Shown one piece after another: positions 9,253-19,107 of a DNA stretch of 64,000 nt; position 1 is the first letter of the stretch; each line of letters starts with the position of its first letter. The DNA comes from Actinacidiphila rubida. GTDB lineage: Bacteria > Actinomycetota > Actinomycetes > Streptomycetales > Streptomycetaceae. A program made the position numbers and the translations under genes. Below the pieces are notes generated by a model. That model was not told the origin of the DNA, searched no databases, and was given only the letters and a program-made list of their open reading frames with translations. The stretch covers positions 83,767 to 147,766 of the forward strand of contig NZ_FODD01000025.1 of NCBI RefSeq assembly GCF_900110255.1. Reading direction: 5' to 3'.

Positions 9253-9279
9253 CGAATCCTCCTCAGCATCGACAGCATG

Positions 9280-9317
9280 ACTATACGGGTAGCCGCAGTT
9301 TTATGCAAAGAAATTCA
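9280..9317 (-). promoter_or_regulatory. argCJBDR promoter with candidate ARG box
   Basis: On the minus strand, TTGCAT (9303-9308) and TATAGT (9280-9285) are spaced by 17 nt. The sequence TGAATTTCTTTGCATA (9302-9317) overlaps the -35 element and resembles an ARG box made of a TGAAT half and a TGCAT half, which would let ArgR block polymerase. Confidence 0.7.
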
Positions 9318-9343
9318 CGGGTGGGCGGGACGGAGGGAAAGGA

Positions 9344-9369
9344 CGGGGAGCCGATCGGCCGGCTCCCCG
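9344..9369 (-). terminator. Terminator of the LanC-like gene
   Basis: An inverted repeat CGGGGAGCC / GGCTCCCCG lies 5 nt after the LanC-like stop and just upstream of the argC promoter. Confidence 0.7.
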
Positions 9370-9373
9370 CGCG

Positions 9374-10699
9374 TCAGGCGGCCGCGGTGCGCAGCCGGGC
9401 CGGGACCGCCCACCACTGATCGGGGCGGTCCACGACCGGGGCGTCCGGCCCGGTCTCCAGGTACCGGGCCAGGCGCAGGAGGAAGGCCGCGATGCCCGCC
9501 GCGCCCTGCATCCAGCCCGTGCCCGGGGGCAGCAGCGGCGGGTCCTCGCGGTGCTCGACGAAGCGCCAGCGGGCGCCCGCCGCGTCCCGCACGGCCCGCG
9601 CCACCAAGGCGTCGCCCATCACGCGCGCGCCGTCCGCGAGGTCCTTCGCCCGGTCGGCCGCCGGGGCGTCCTGGGCGGCGTCGAGCAGCACGTCGCCGAC
9701 GCCCGCCGTGCCGCAGCAGCGCCCGTCGTTGTCCCAGAAGCCGGGCCGCAGGCGGGCCGGCAGACCCGAGGTGAGCAGCGAGGTCATGCAGCGGTCCCGC
9801 AGGTCCCCGACCCGGTGGCCGGACACCTCCGCGACCCCCGCGTGCGCCAGCGCCGCGAACAGATAGGACGTCCCCGCGGGCCCATGGCACCAGGTGTACG
9901 TCACCGGCTCCACCTCGCGGCGGGACGGCGGGAGGGTGTGCGGGACGACGAAGCCGCCGTCCGCCGGCGAACCCAGCGCCAGCACGTGCCGGGCGCCCGC
10001 CACCGCGGCCTCGACGAAGTCGCTCCGGCCCAGCGCGGCACCGGCCACGGCCAGCGCGGCCGCCACGCCGGCGGTGCCGTGCGAGTAGTTCGGCATGCGC
10101 GACTCCCGGCCGGGCGTCATGCCCCAGTCCAGTCCCGCGTCGGTGCGGTCCGCTGCCCGCAGCAGCGCCTCCCCGCCGGCGGCGGCCACGGCCTCGCCGT
10201 CCTCGCCCTTCGCCCAGACCGCCGCCATCATCACGCCCGCACTGCCCATCACCACGTCGGTCACGGGCGTGTCCGAGCCGGGGTCGAGCTCGAGGGTGGA
10301 CCGCCAGCCCTCGGGGGTCGCGAGGCCGGCCAGCCGCCGCAGCGCACCCGCCTCCGTCCCCGGGGCCAGCAGCCGCAGCGCCGTGGCGTACCCGCCGAGG
10401 CCCTCGTAGAGCGACGCCTCGGCGTCCTCCGCGGCGCGGGCCGTCAGCCGGGCCACGACGGCGTCGGCCAGGTCCCGCTCCCGGGCGGTCAGGTCGCGGT
10501 ACCGCGCGATCTCCGCCAGCACCGGGGCCAGGCCCGCGATCCCCGAGTACAGCGAGTCGCGGTACCTGCCCGGCTCCGTCTCCGCCGGGCCGTCCGGCGC
10601 CACCGTCTCCGGCAGCCACGGCCCCCCGTCCTCCCGGACCTGCTCCAGCACCCACGACCAGGCGCTCTCGCCCACGTCCCGATATGTGTCGCCGCTCAT
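9374..10699 (-). CDS. Stand-alone LanC-like cyclase-fold protein
   Basis: A 441-residue protein with the repeated helical pattern of LanC enzymes, which add cysteine thiols to dehydrated residues. Motifs in order are NYSHGTAGVAAAL, TWCHGPAGTSYL (C271, H272) and RCCGTAGVGDVLL (C328, C329). The zinc-site histidine of the usual CHG motif is a second cysteine, giving a CCG motif as in ProcM-type enzymes. No dehydratase domain is present, and the gene is a single cistron divergent from idh; a lanthipeptide locus lies 8 kb away. It may be a LanCL-type enzyme acting on proteins or a partner for a distant cluster. The ATG at 10699 begins the conserved part. Confidence 0.8.
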   Translation of the reverse strand: MSGDTYRDVGESAWSWVLEQVREDGGPWLPETVAPDGPAETEPGRYRDSLYSGIAGLAPVLAEIARYRDLTARERDLADAVVARLTARAAEDAEASLYEGLGGYATALRLLAPGTEAGALRRLAGLATPEGWRSTLELDPGSDTPVTDVVMGSAGVMMAAVWAKGEDGEAVAAAGGEALLRAADRTDAGLDWGMTPGRESRMPNYSHGTAGVAAALAVAGAALGRSDFVEAAVAGARHVLALGSPADGGFVVPHTLPPSRREVEPVTYTWCHGPAGTSYLFAALAHAGVAEVSGHRVGDLRDRCMTSLLTSGLPARLRPGFWDNDGRCCGTAGVGDVLLDAAQDAPAADRAKDLADGARVMGDALVARAVRDAAGARWRFVEHREDPPLLPPGTGWMQGAAGIAAFLLRLARYLETGPDAPVVDRPDQWWAVPARLRTAAA

Positions 10700-10801
10700 G
10701 GACCGGAACGCTAGGGCCTGGCGCCCGCCGCGACCACGGCCGGGGGTCCGCCGCGGGCGGCCGGGGCAGGCCGCTGTCGATCCCGGGGCGGCATCGGGAT
10801 A

Positions 10802-10815
10802 TCTTGATGTCAAGC
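10802..10815 (+). promoter_or_regulatory. CTTGA/TCAAG palindrome upstream of idh
   Basis: TCTTGATGTCAAGC contains perfect 5-bp arms (10803-10807 and 10810-10814) around 2 bp, 30 bp before the idh start. From memory it resembles sites of the MarR-family regulator TamR ahead of Streptomyces TCA-cycle genes. Binding is not shown by the sequence. Confidence 0.5.
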
Positions 10816-10844
10816 AATGTTGGAGACTGGAGCGGAGTAACCCG

Positions 10845-13064
<2,220 letters not shown>

Positions 13065-13105
13065 GCCACCGCGCCGCGCCCCTGGCGCCGCGCACACCGC
13101 ACCAC

Positions 13106-13145
13106 GACCGCCCCGGCCGGGCAGCACGCCCCGGCCGGGGCGGTC
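13106..13145. terminator. Bidirectional terminator between idh and the methyltransferase gene
   Basis: A perfect 13-bp inverted repeat GACCGCCCCGGCC / GGCCGGGGCGGTC with a 14-nt loop lies between the convergent genes. Confidence 0.85.
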
Positions 13146-13199
13146 GGCGTTCGGGCGGGGACGGGGCCGGCGGCCCGGGGCCGCGGCGACCGCCGGCCG

Positions 13200-14342
13200 T
13201 CAGCGCTTCACGGCGCGCAGGACCACGAACTTGGGGTTGGCGGCTACCACGTCGCACGCGCCGAACAGCCGGCGCAGCCGCACGTGGTAGCCCAGGTGCC
13301 GGTTGCCGACCACCCACAGCTCGCCGCCGGGCCGCAGCGCCTCGCGCGCCCCGCCGAACATCCGCCGGGCGGCGCTGTCGCTGGTCGCCCGGTGGGCGTG
13401 GAACGGCGGGTTGTTGAGCACGAGGTCGGCGCTGCCGGGCGGGACCGCGCTCAGGGCGTCGCCCACGAGGAACTCGGCCTCGGTACCGGGCGCCGCGTTG
13501 TCGCGGAAGGTGGCCTCGGCGGAGGCCACGGCCTGGTGGGACTCGTCGACGAACAGCACGTCGGACGCCGGGTTGGCGACCGCCGCGGCGGTGCCCACGA
13601 CGCCGTTGCCGCAGCCGAGGTCGACGACCCGGTCGGGCCCGACCCGCTCGGGCAGGTGCTCCAGCAGGAAGCGGGTGCCGATGTCGAGCCGGTCGGCGCA
13701 GAAGACCCCGGCGTGGTTGGTGACGGTGCGGCCGGACATGGCGCCGATGCCGTCGGGCAGGGCGTACCGCAGCGGCCAGGGGCTGGGGCCGGGCGCGAGG
13801 TCCGGGTCCGGGGTGCACAGGATCAGCCGGGCCTTGCGGACGGCCAGTGACGTGCGGGTCGGCCCGAGGATCCGCTCGAAGAGCCGCAGCGTGGAGGTGT
13901 GGACCTCGCTGACCATGCCGGCGCCGACCACGACGGTGCCGGCGTGGACGGCGGGCGCCAGCCGGTGCAGCTGGTCCTCCAGCAGCGCGAGGCTCTTGGG
14001 CACCCGCACCAGCAGCACGTCCACGCGCGGCGGCGGGTCGTCCCGGGTCGACAGCAGGCGCACCCGCGCGTCGGGCGCGTTGCGCCGCAGGTTCGCGAGG
14101 GTGGCCTGCCGGCCCAGATGGGAGTCGGAGATCTGCGTCGGCCCGAACTCCGCGAGGCCGGTGACCAGGGCGCCCCACCGGTCGCCGACCGCCACGACCT
14201 CGCCGGACAGGTCGGTGCCCTGCTCCGCGAGGTGGGACAGCAGGTACGCGTCGGCCGCGTCCCACGCCTGCAGCTGCTCCCGCGGCTCCGCAGGGAAGCG
14301 GCTCATCTCCTGTGCGCCCCACGGCGTGCTGAATCGACCCAT
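13200..14342 (-). CDS. RlmG/RsmC-type class I methyltransferase
   Basis: A 380-residue two-domain protein. The N-terminal half is a degenerate methyltransferase-like domain; the C-terminal half has the SAM motif VVDLGCGNGVVG (around residue 240) and the base-methylation motif LNNPPFH. This arrangement is that of the rRNA guanine-N2 methyltransferases RsmC and RlmG. The position modified (16S or 23S) cannot be decided here. It is a single gene on the minus strand. Confidence 0.85.
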   Translation of the reverse strand: MGRFSTPWGAQEMSRFPAEPREQLQAWDAADAYLLSHLAEQGTDLSGEVVAVGDRWGALVTGLAEFGPTQISDSHLGRQATLANLRRNAPDARVRLLSTRDDPPPRVDVLLVRVPKSLALLEDQLHRLAPAVHAGTVVVGAGMVSEVHTSTLRLFERILGPTRTSLAVRKARLILCTPDPDLAPGPSPWPLRYALPDGIGAMSGRTVTNHAGVFCADRLDIGTRFLLEHLPERVGPDRVVDLGCGNGVVGTAAAVANPASDVLFVDESHQAVASAEATFRDNAAPGTEAEFLVGDALSAVPPGSADLVLNNPPFHAHRATSDSAARRMFGGAREALRPGGELWVVGNRHLGYHVRLRRLFGACDVVAANPKFVVLRAVKR

Positions 14343-14452
14343 CGCCCTGACACCCTACGGCCTGCTGACCGGCCTGCGGACCGGCCGGCCGATCGGCCCG
14401 AGGGCCGCACCGGCGCGGCGGGCCCGCGGGCCGCCGGGTGGGGCGGGGGACG

Positions 14453-15742
14453 TCAGGGGGTGCGCACCCGCGTGGGGTAGTGGTCCGCGACGACCTGGGT
14501 CATGGCGCCGAGCGGGTCGGCGGCGACCTCCTTGGCCGAGTACCAGACGTTGCCGCGCACCTGCGGGTAGTCCGCGTCGAAGTCCAGGTGCCGGGACAGC
14601 TCGGCGGGGTCCTGCCAGGCCGCGGGCTGGCCGGCGACGCCCACCTTGTAGACCGCCTCGCCGATGTAGAGCTGCACCCGGGTGCCGGTCACCACGTCGG
14701 ACCACCAGGGCACCAGGACGGCGTAGTCGGCGGCGGCGAAGCCGATGTTCCAGTACACCTGCGGGCAGATGTAGTCGAGCCAGCCCTCCTCGACCCACTT
14801 GCGGGTGTCGGCGTGCAGGTCGTCGTAGGTCTGCACGCCGGCGGTGGTGGCCGAGCCGGCCGGGTCGGTGGCCGCGTTGCGCCACACGCCGAACGGGCTG
14901 ATGCCAAACTTCGTGGTCGGCCGGATCGCCTTGATGCCCTCGGCGGTCTCCCGCACCAGCAGGTCGCAGTTGTCGCGGCGCCACGCGTCGCGGTCGGTGA
15001 AGTCGCCGCCGTACGCGGCCCAGGCTGCGTCGTCGTCGAAGGTCTGGCCGGCCACGGGGTACGGGTAGAAGTAGTCGTCCCAGTGCACCGCGTCCAGCGG
15101 GTAGCGGCGGACCGCGTCGAGGATGGCCTCCTCGACGAAGCGGCGGACCTCGGGGATGCCGGGGTTGTAGTAGAGCTTGCCGCCGTAGGGCACGATCCAC
15201 TCCGGGTGCAGCCGCGCCGGGTGGGTGGGGACGAGCTTGCTGGTGTCGGTGCTCAGCGAGACGCGGTACGGGTTGAACCAGGCGTGCAGTTCCAGGCCGC
15301 GCCGGTGCGCCTCCTCGACCGCCGTGCCCAGCGGGTCCCAGCCGGGGTCCTGGCCCTGAGTGCCCGTCAGGTACTGCGACCACGGCTCGAACGGCGACGG
15401 CCAGAACGCGTCGGCGGTGGGGCGGACCTGGAACACGACGGCGTTCAGGCGGCGTTCGACGGCCAGGTCGAGCAGGTCGAGCAGTTCCTGGCGCTGCTGC
15501 TCGGGGCTGAGACCGGGCGCCGACGGCCAGTTGGTGTTGGCCACGGTGGCGACCCACATGCCGCGCATCTGCCGGTGCGGGCGGGGCCGTCCGGGGGGCG
15601 GGCCGCCCGGCGCCGCCGCGGTCCCGGCGGTGGCGGCACGGTCCGCCGGTTCCTCGGCGGCGGCCGAGCCGGCGGGCAGGGCGGTCGCGGCGAGCGCGCC
15701 CGCGGCCGCGGCGGTGAAGGAGCGTCTTGAGAGCGGGTCCAT
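14453..15742 (-). CDS. Tat-exported GHL10-family glycosyl hydrolase-like protein
   Basis: A 429-residue secreted protein. The N-terminus has a twin-arginine signal (SRRSFTAAAAGALAATALP) ending in an Ala-rich cleavage region. The mature part starts with RGMWVATVANTNWPS and carries YPLDAVHWDDYFYPYP and DYICPQVYW, typical of glycosyl hydrolase-like 10 proteins with a TIM-barrel fold. The substrate is probably a cell-wall or extracellular polysaccharide but is not shown. The ATG at 15742 is chosen over a slightly longer frame because AGGAGG lies 5 nt upstream and the twin arginine is then near the start. Confidence 0.88.
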   Translation of the reverse strand: MDPLSRRSFTAAAAGALAATALPAGSAAAEEPADRAATAGTAAAPGGPPPGRPRPHRQMRGMWVATVANTNWPSAPGLSPEQQRQELLDLLDLAVERRLNAVVFQVRPTADAFWPSPFEPWSQYLTGTQGQDPGWDPLGTAVEEAHRRGLELHAWFNPYRVSLSTDTSKLVPTHPARLHPEWIVPYGGKLYYNPGIPEVRRFVEEAILDAVRRYPLDAVHWDDYFYPYPVAGQTFDDDAAWAAYGGDFTDRDAWRRDNCDLLVRETAEGIKAIRPTTKFGISPFGVWRNAATDPAGSATTAGVQTYDDLHADTRKWVEEGWLDYICPQVYWNIGFAAADYAVLVPWWSDVVTGTRVQLYIGEAVYKVGVAGQPAAWQDPAELSRHLDFDADYPQVRGNVWYSAKEVAADPLGAMTQVVADHYPTRVRTP

Positions 15743-16029
15743 GCAGGCCTCCTGATCTTCCATCACGACCCGCCGATGATGGGCCCATTCGGTCGTGGCG
15801 GCAACCACCGATTGGTCTACTCCAGTTGCGCGTCGCGGGCGGCGGGCCGGGCGGGGTCGCGGGCGGCACCGCGGACGGGGGAAACCGTTCCGGCCGTGTT
15901 CACGCTCGACGGCGCGGCCCGCGCCACGGCCTGAGCGCCGGGCCCCGGGCGGGCTTCCGCTCGCGGTGCCCTCGGGGTCCGGTCGACTGCAGGTCCCCGC
16001 GGGCACCGCTCCGTCCGGGCCCGGGTAAC

Positions 16030-16056
16030 GTCTGTCCGGTAGACGAACGGGCAGAC
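16030..16056 (+). promoter_or_regulatory. Inverted repeat upstream of hbd
   Basis: GTCTGTCCG (16030-16038) and CGGGCAGAC (16048-16056) form a near-perfect inverted repeat (8 of 9) 29 bp before the hbd start. It could be an operator or a leader hairpin. The rest of the 342-bp gap from 15743 shows no gene and no other clear element. Confidence 0.35.
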
Positions 16057-16084
16057 ATAGCGGACAGCAGCGAGAGGCTGACGA

Positions 16085-16942
16085 GTGAGTGACATCCAGC
16101 GCGTCGGAGTGGTCGGCGCGGGCCAGATGGGTTCGGGCATCGCCGAGGTGTGCGCCAAGGCCGGGCTCGACGTCCGGGTGGCCGAGACCACCGGTGAGGC
16201 GCTGGAGCTGGGCCGCGCCCGGCTGACCACCTCGCTCGGCAAGGCCGCGGAGCGCGGCAAGATCACCGAGCAGGAGCGCGACGACGCGCTGGAGCGGCTG
16301 AGCTTCACCACCGACCTCGGCGAGTTCGCCGACCGCGATCTGGTGATCGAGGCCGTCGTGGAGAACGAGCAGGTCAAGACGGACATCTTCCGGGTCCTGG
16401 ACCAGGTGGTGACGCGCGAGGACGCGATCCTGGCGTCGAACACCTCCTCCATCCCGCTGGTCCGGCTCGCGGTCGCCACCTCGCGTCCCGACCACGTGAT
16501 CGGCATCCACTTCTTCAACCCCGCGCCGGTGCAGCGCCTGGTCGAGGTCATCCCGGCGCTGACCACCTCCACCGACACCGTCAAGCGCACCGAGCACCTG
16601 GTGGCCGAGGTGCTCGGCAAGCACGCGATCCGCGCCCAGGACCGCTCGGGCTTCGTGGTGAACGCGCTGCTGGTGCCGTACCTGCTGTCGGCGATCCGGA
16701 TGTTCGAGTCGGGCATCGCCACCCGCGAGGACATCGACAACGGCATGGAGATGGGCTGCGCGCACCCGATGGGTCCGCTGAAGCTCTCCGACCTCATCGG
16801 CCTGGACACCGTCGCGGCGATCGCCGACTCCATGTACGGCGAGTACAAGGAGCCGCTGTACGCGGCGCCGCCCATCCTGCAGCGCATGGTCGACGCCGGC
16901 CGTCTCGGGCGCAAGAGCGGCGCCGGCTTCTACAGCTACTGA
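16085..16942 (+). CDS. hbd: 3-hydroxybutyryl-CoA dehydrogenase
   Basis: A 285-residue NAD(P)-dependent enzyme interconverting 3-hydroxybutyryl-CoA and acetoacetyl-CoA. The Rossmann motif VGVVGAGQMGSGIAE is at the N-terminus; the catalytic-site segments NTSSIPL and GIHFFNPAPV and the C-terminal AHPMGPLKLSDLIGLD and GRKSGAGFYSY are all present. The start is a GTG at 16085 behind a weak GAGAGG. In streptomycetes such enzymes feed butyryl-CoA and ethylmalonyl-CoA metabolism; no partner gene is adjacent. Confidence 0.94.
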   Translation: MSDIQRVGVVGAGQMGSGIAEVCAKAGLDVRVAETTGEALELGRARLTTSLGKAAERGKITEQERDDALERLSFTTDLGEFADRDLVIEAVVENEQVKTDIFRVLDQVVTREDAILASNTSSIPLVRLAVATSRPDHVIGIHFFNPAPVQRLVEVIPALTTSTDTVKRTEHLVAEVLGKHAIRAQDRSGFVVNALLVPYLLSAIRMFESGIATREDIDNGMEMGCAHPMGPLKLSDLIGLDTVAAIADSMYGEYKEPLYAAPPILQRMVDAGRLGRKSGAGFYSY

Positions 16943-16967
16943 CGGCCGCGGCCGGGCGGGCGACGGC

Positions 16968-16990
16968 GGCCGCGGGCGTCGTCCGCGGCC
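16968..16990. terminator. Hairpin between hbd and the lanthipeptide ABC gene
   Basis: GGCCGCGG / CCGCGGCC (8-bp arms, 7-nt loop) lies between the convergent ends of hbd and the ABC transporter gene. Confidence 0.65.
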
Positions 16991-16998
16991 TCGTCCGC

Positions 16999-18759
16999 TC
17001 AGTGGGCGGCGACGGCCTGGCTGGCCACCAGCTCCCGGTAGGGCGGGCAGCGCCGCAGCAGCGTGCCGTGCTCGCCCGCGTCGACGACGGTGCCGTGGTT
17101 CATCATCACGACGTGACGGGCGTGCTGCACGGTCGACAGGCGGTGGGCGACCACGACCACCGCCCTGGTCAGCGCCAGGGTGTCCACGACGGCCCGGAAC
17201 CGCTGCTCGTTGAGCCCGTCGAGCTGGCTGGTCGGCTCGTCGAGCAGCACGATCTCCGCGTCGGAGAGCAACGCGCGGGCCAGCGCCATGCGCTGGCGCT
17301 GGCCGCCGGACAGGTCGGACTCCCGTCCGAGGACGGTGTCCAGCCCGTGCGGCAGCCGCGCGACGTCCTCGGTCAGCCCCACCGCGCCCAGCGCGGCCGC
17401 CAGTTCGGCGTCGCCGACGGGGCCGGACCTGCCGAGCCGGAGGTTGTCCCGTGCCGTGGCCTCCAGCAGCGTGAACGACTGGTCGACGTAGGCGATGCGG
17501 GCCCGCAGCGCCTCCAGCGGCCAGTGCCGCACGTCGTGGCCGAGCACCGTGACGGAACCCGATGACGGCTGGACGAAGCGGTCGACGAGGGCGAGTGCGG
17601 TGCTCTTTCCCGCCCCCGAGGGCCCGACGACGGCGGTGAGCCCGGTGCGCGCGGTGCTGAACGAGACGCCGCGCAGCGCCGGATGGTCCGACCCGGTGTG
17701 GGTGAACGAGACGGCATGGAACTCGACGGCCGGGGCGCCGGCGACCGGGACGGGCGTGGGGCGTGCGGCGTCCCGCCGGTCCCCCTCCGCCGGGAGCGCC
17801 AGCAGGTCGTTGCAGCGGTCCCGGGCGGCGAGACCGCCCTGGAGCCGGCCGAAGCCGGTGGCGAGCGTGCTCACCGACGGCACGGTCTGCAGCAGGTAGA
17901 GCAGGAACGCGGCGAACGCCGCCACCTGGAGATGGCCCGAGGCCAGCCGCGCTCCGCCGGTCAGGATCACCGAGATCATCGCGAACTGGTTGCCGAGGGT
18001 GAGCACCGCGGGGACGAGCGTGTTCAACCGCCCGCCCTGCAGCGCGACTTCGCGCAGCTTCCCGGCGTCCTCGGCGAGCGCCGCGGCGGCCACCGGCTCG
18101 GCCCGGTACGCCTTGACGGTGGCGAGGGCCTCCAGGCTCGCGGTGAACCGCTGCGCCACCCGCCCGACGGCCTCCTGCTGCTGCACGACGTTGGTCTTCA
18201 TCCGCCGCAGGATCAGCAGCACCATCACGCACAGCACGGCCAGCGCGAGCACGGTGACGAGGGTGAGCACCCAGTCGATCCACACCATCACGCCCAGCGT
18301 CGCCACCACCGTCAGCCCGGCGAGGGGCAGTTGGGTGGCCACGTCCACGACCTCGCGCAGCAGGAGGGCGTCGGAGGTGACGCGGGCGGTGAGTTCGCCG
18401 GTCCCCTTGGCGCGCACCACGGGCAGCGGCAGCCGCAGCGCGTGCTCCATGATCCGGGTGCGCAGCCGGTAGGTCATCCGCTCGCCGATCCAGGCCAGCA
18501 GCCGGCCGGCGAGTGCCTGGACGAGGGCGCCGAGGACGGCCACCGCGCACATCAGGGCGATGTCGGTGGTGAGCGGCCGGTGCGCGGCGAAGTCCGTGAT
18601 GATCCGCCGGACCAGCAGGGGAAGGGCCAGCGCGCCGGCCGTGGCGGCCACGGCGAGCAGCAGCGCGCAGGTGAGCCGCAGGGGGTCGGCGGTCAGTTCG
18701 CGGCGCAGGCGGATCCGGTCCGGGGCGGGCGGCTCGGTACGGGGAGGGGGAACGGCCAC
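16999..18759 (-). CDS. ABC exporter (fused membrane and ATPase domains) of the lanthipeptide locus
   Basis: A 586-residue half-transporter. Residues ~25-320 contain about six membrane helices; the ATPase domain has Walker A GPSGAGKST, signature LSGGQRQRMALARAL, Walker B EIVLLDEPTSQLD and the H-loop VVVVAHRLS. There is no N-terminal C39 peptidase domain, so it does not cleave a leader itself. It is third in the lanKC-lanA-ABC unit, 118 nt after the precursor stop, and should work as a homodimer exporting the lanthipeptide. The known ram/amf clusters have two such genes; only one is seen here. Confidence 0.9.
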   Translation of the reverse strand: MAVPPPRTEPPAPDRIRLRRELTADPLRLTCALLLAVAATAGALALPLLVRRIITDFAAHRPLTTDIALMCAVAVLGALVQALAGRLLAWIGERMTYRLRTRIMEHALRLPLPVVRAKGTGELTARVTSDALLLREVVDVATQLPLAGLTVVATLGVMVWIDWVLTLVTVLALAVLCVMVLLILRRMKTNVVQQQEAVGRVAQRFTASLEALATVKAYRAEPVAAAALAEDAGKLREVALQGGRLNTLVPAVLTLGNQFAMISVILTGGARLASGHLQVAAFAAFLLYLLQTVPSVSTLATGFGRLQGGLAARDRCNDLLALPAEGDRRDAARPTPVPVAGAPAVEFHAVSFTHTGSDHPALRGVSFSTARTGLTAVVGPSGAGKSTALALVDRFVQPSSGSVTVLGHDVRHWPLEALRARIAYVDQSFTLLEATARDNLRLGRSGPVGDAELAAALGAVGLTEDVARLPHGLDTVLGRESDLSGGQRQRMALARALLSDAEIVLLDEPTSQLDGLNEQRFRAVVDTLALTRAVVVVAHRLSTVQHARHVVMMNHGTVVDAGEHGTLLRRCPPYRELVASQAVAAH

Positions 18760-18852
18760 GGGCCTCGACCTCTCTGGGGGCTCTCGGCGAGCGGGGAGAG
18801 GAGCGGCCGACCGGGCCCGTCCCGCGGGTCCCGGCCGGCTGCTCGACGGGTT

Positions 18853-18868
18853 CCGCCCTAGCGGGCGG
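18853..18868 (-). terminator. Hairpin between the precursor and transporter genes
   Basis: CCGCCC-TAGC-GGGCGG forms a 6-bp hairpin starting about 10 nt after the precursor stop. Weak hairpins here are common in lanthipeptide operons and could lower transporter expression relative to precursor. Confidence 0.5.
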
Positions 18869-18877
18869 CGCCTGGGG

Positions 18878-19015
18878 TCAGAGGCAGAGCAGCGTGCTGA
18901 CGGTGCTCGTGCCGCAGTTCAGGGCGCTCAGCGAACTGACGCTCGCCAGGGTGTCGTCGATCGGAGCCGCCTCGGTCTCGGGCAGTTCCAGGGTCTGGAG
19001 GTCGAGGATCGCCAT
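18878..19015 (-). CDS. lanA: Class III lanthipeptide precursor (SapB/AmfS type)
   Basis: A 45-residue precursor between the LanKC and ABC genes. The leader contains ILDLQTLELPE, matching the hydrophobic LxDLQ motif that LanKC enzymes recognise. The C-terminal core has two consecutive Ser-X2-Ser-X3-Cys motifs: S27-S30-C34 (SSLSALNC region) and S37-S40-C44 (STVSTLLC). Each should yield a labionin or lanthionine ring. The overall plan equals that of RamS and AmfS, but the core residues differ. The ATG at 19015 has AAGGAG 7 nt upstream. The product is likely an extracellular morphogenetic or surface-active peptide, by analogy to SapB. Confidence 0.9.
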   Translation of the reverse strand: MAILDLQTLELPETEAAPIDDTLASVSSLSALNCGTSTVSTLLCL

Positions 19016-19107
19016 GACTGTTCTCCTTCACTTCGAGGGATCACCCGGCCGGCGGCCGGGAGCGGGTGGGGCGCGGTGCGCGCCCGGTGGGCCGGGCCGT
19101 GGGGCCG

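Noticed and set aside
14453..18550. A 1365-codon open minus-strand frame joining the GHL10 gene to upstream DNA.
   Set aside because: Only the last 430 codons are the real gene; upstream it runs antisense to hbd and out of frame through the ABC gene.
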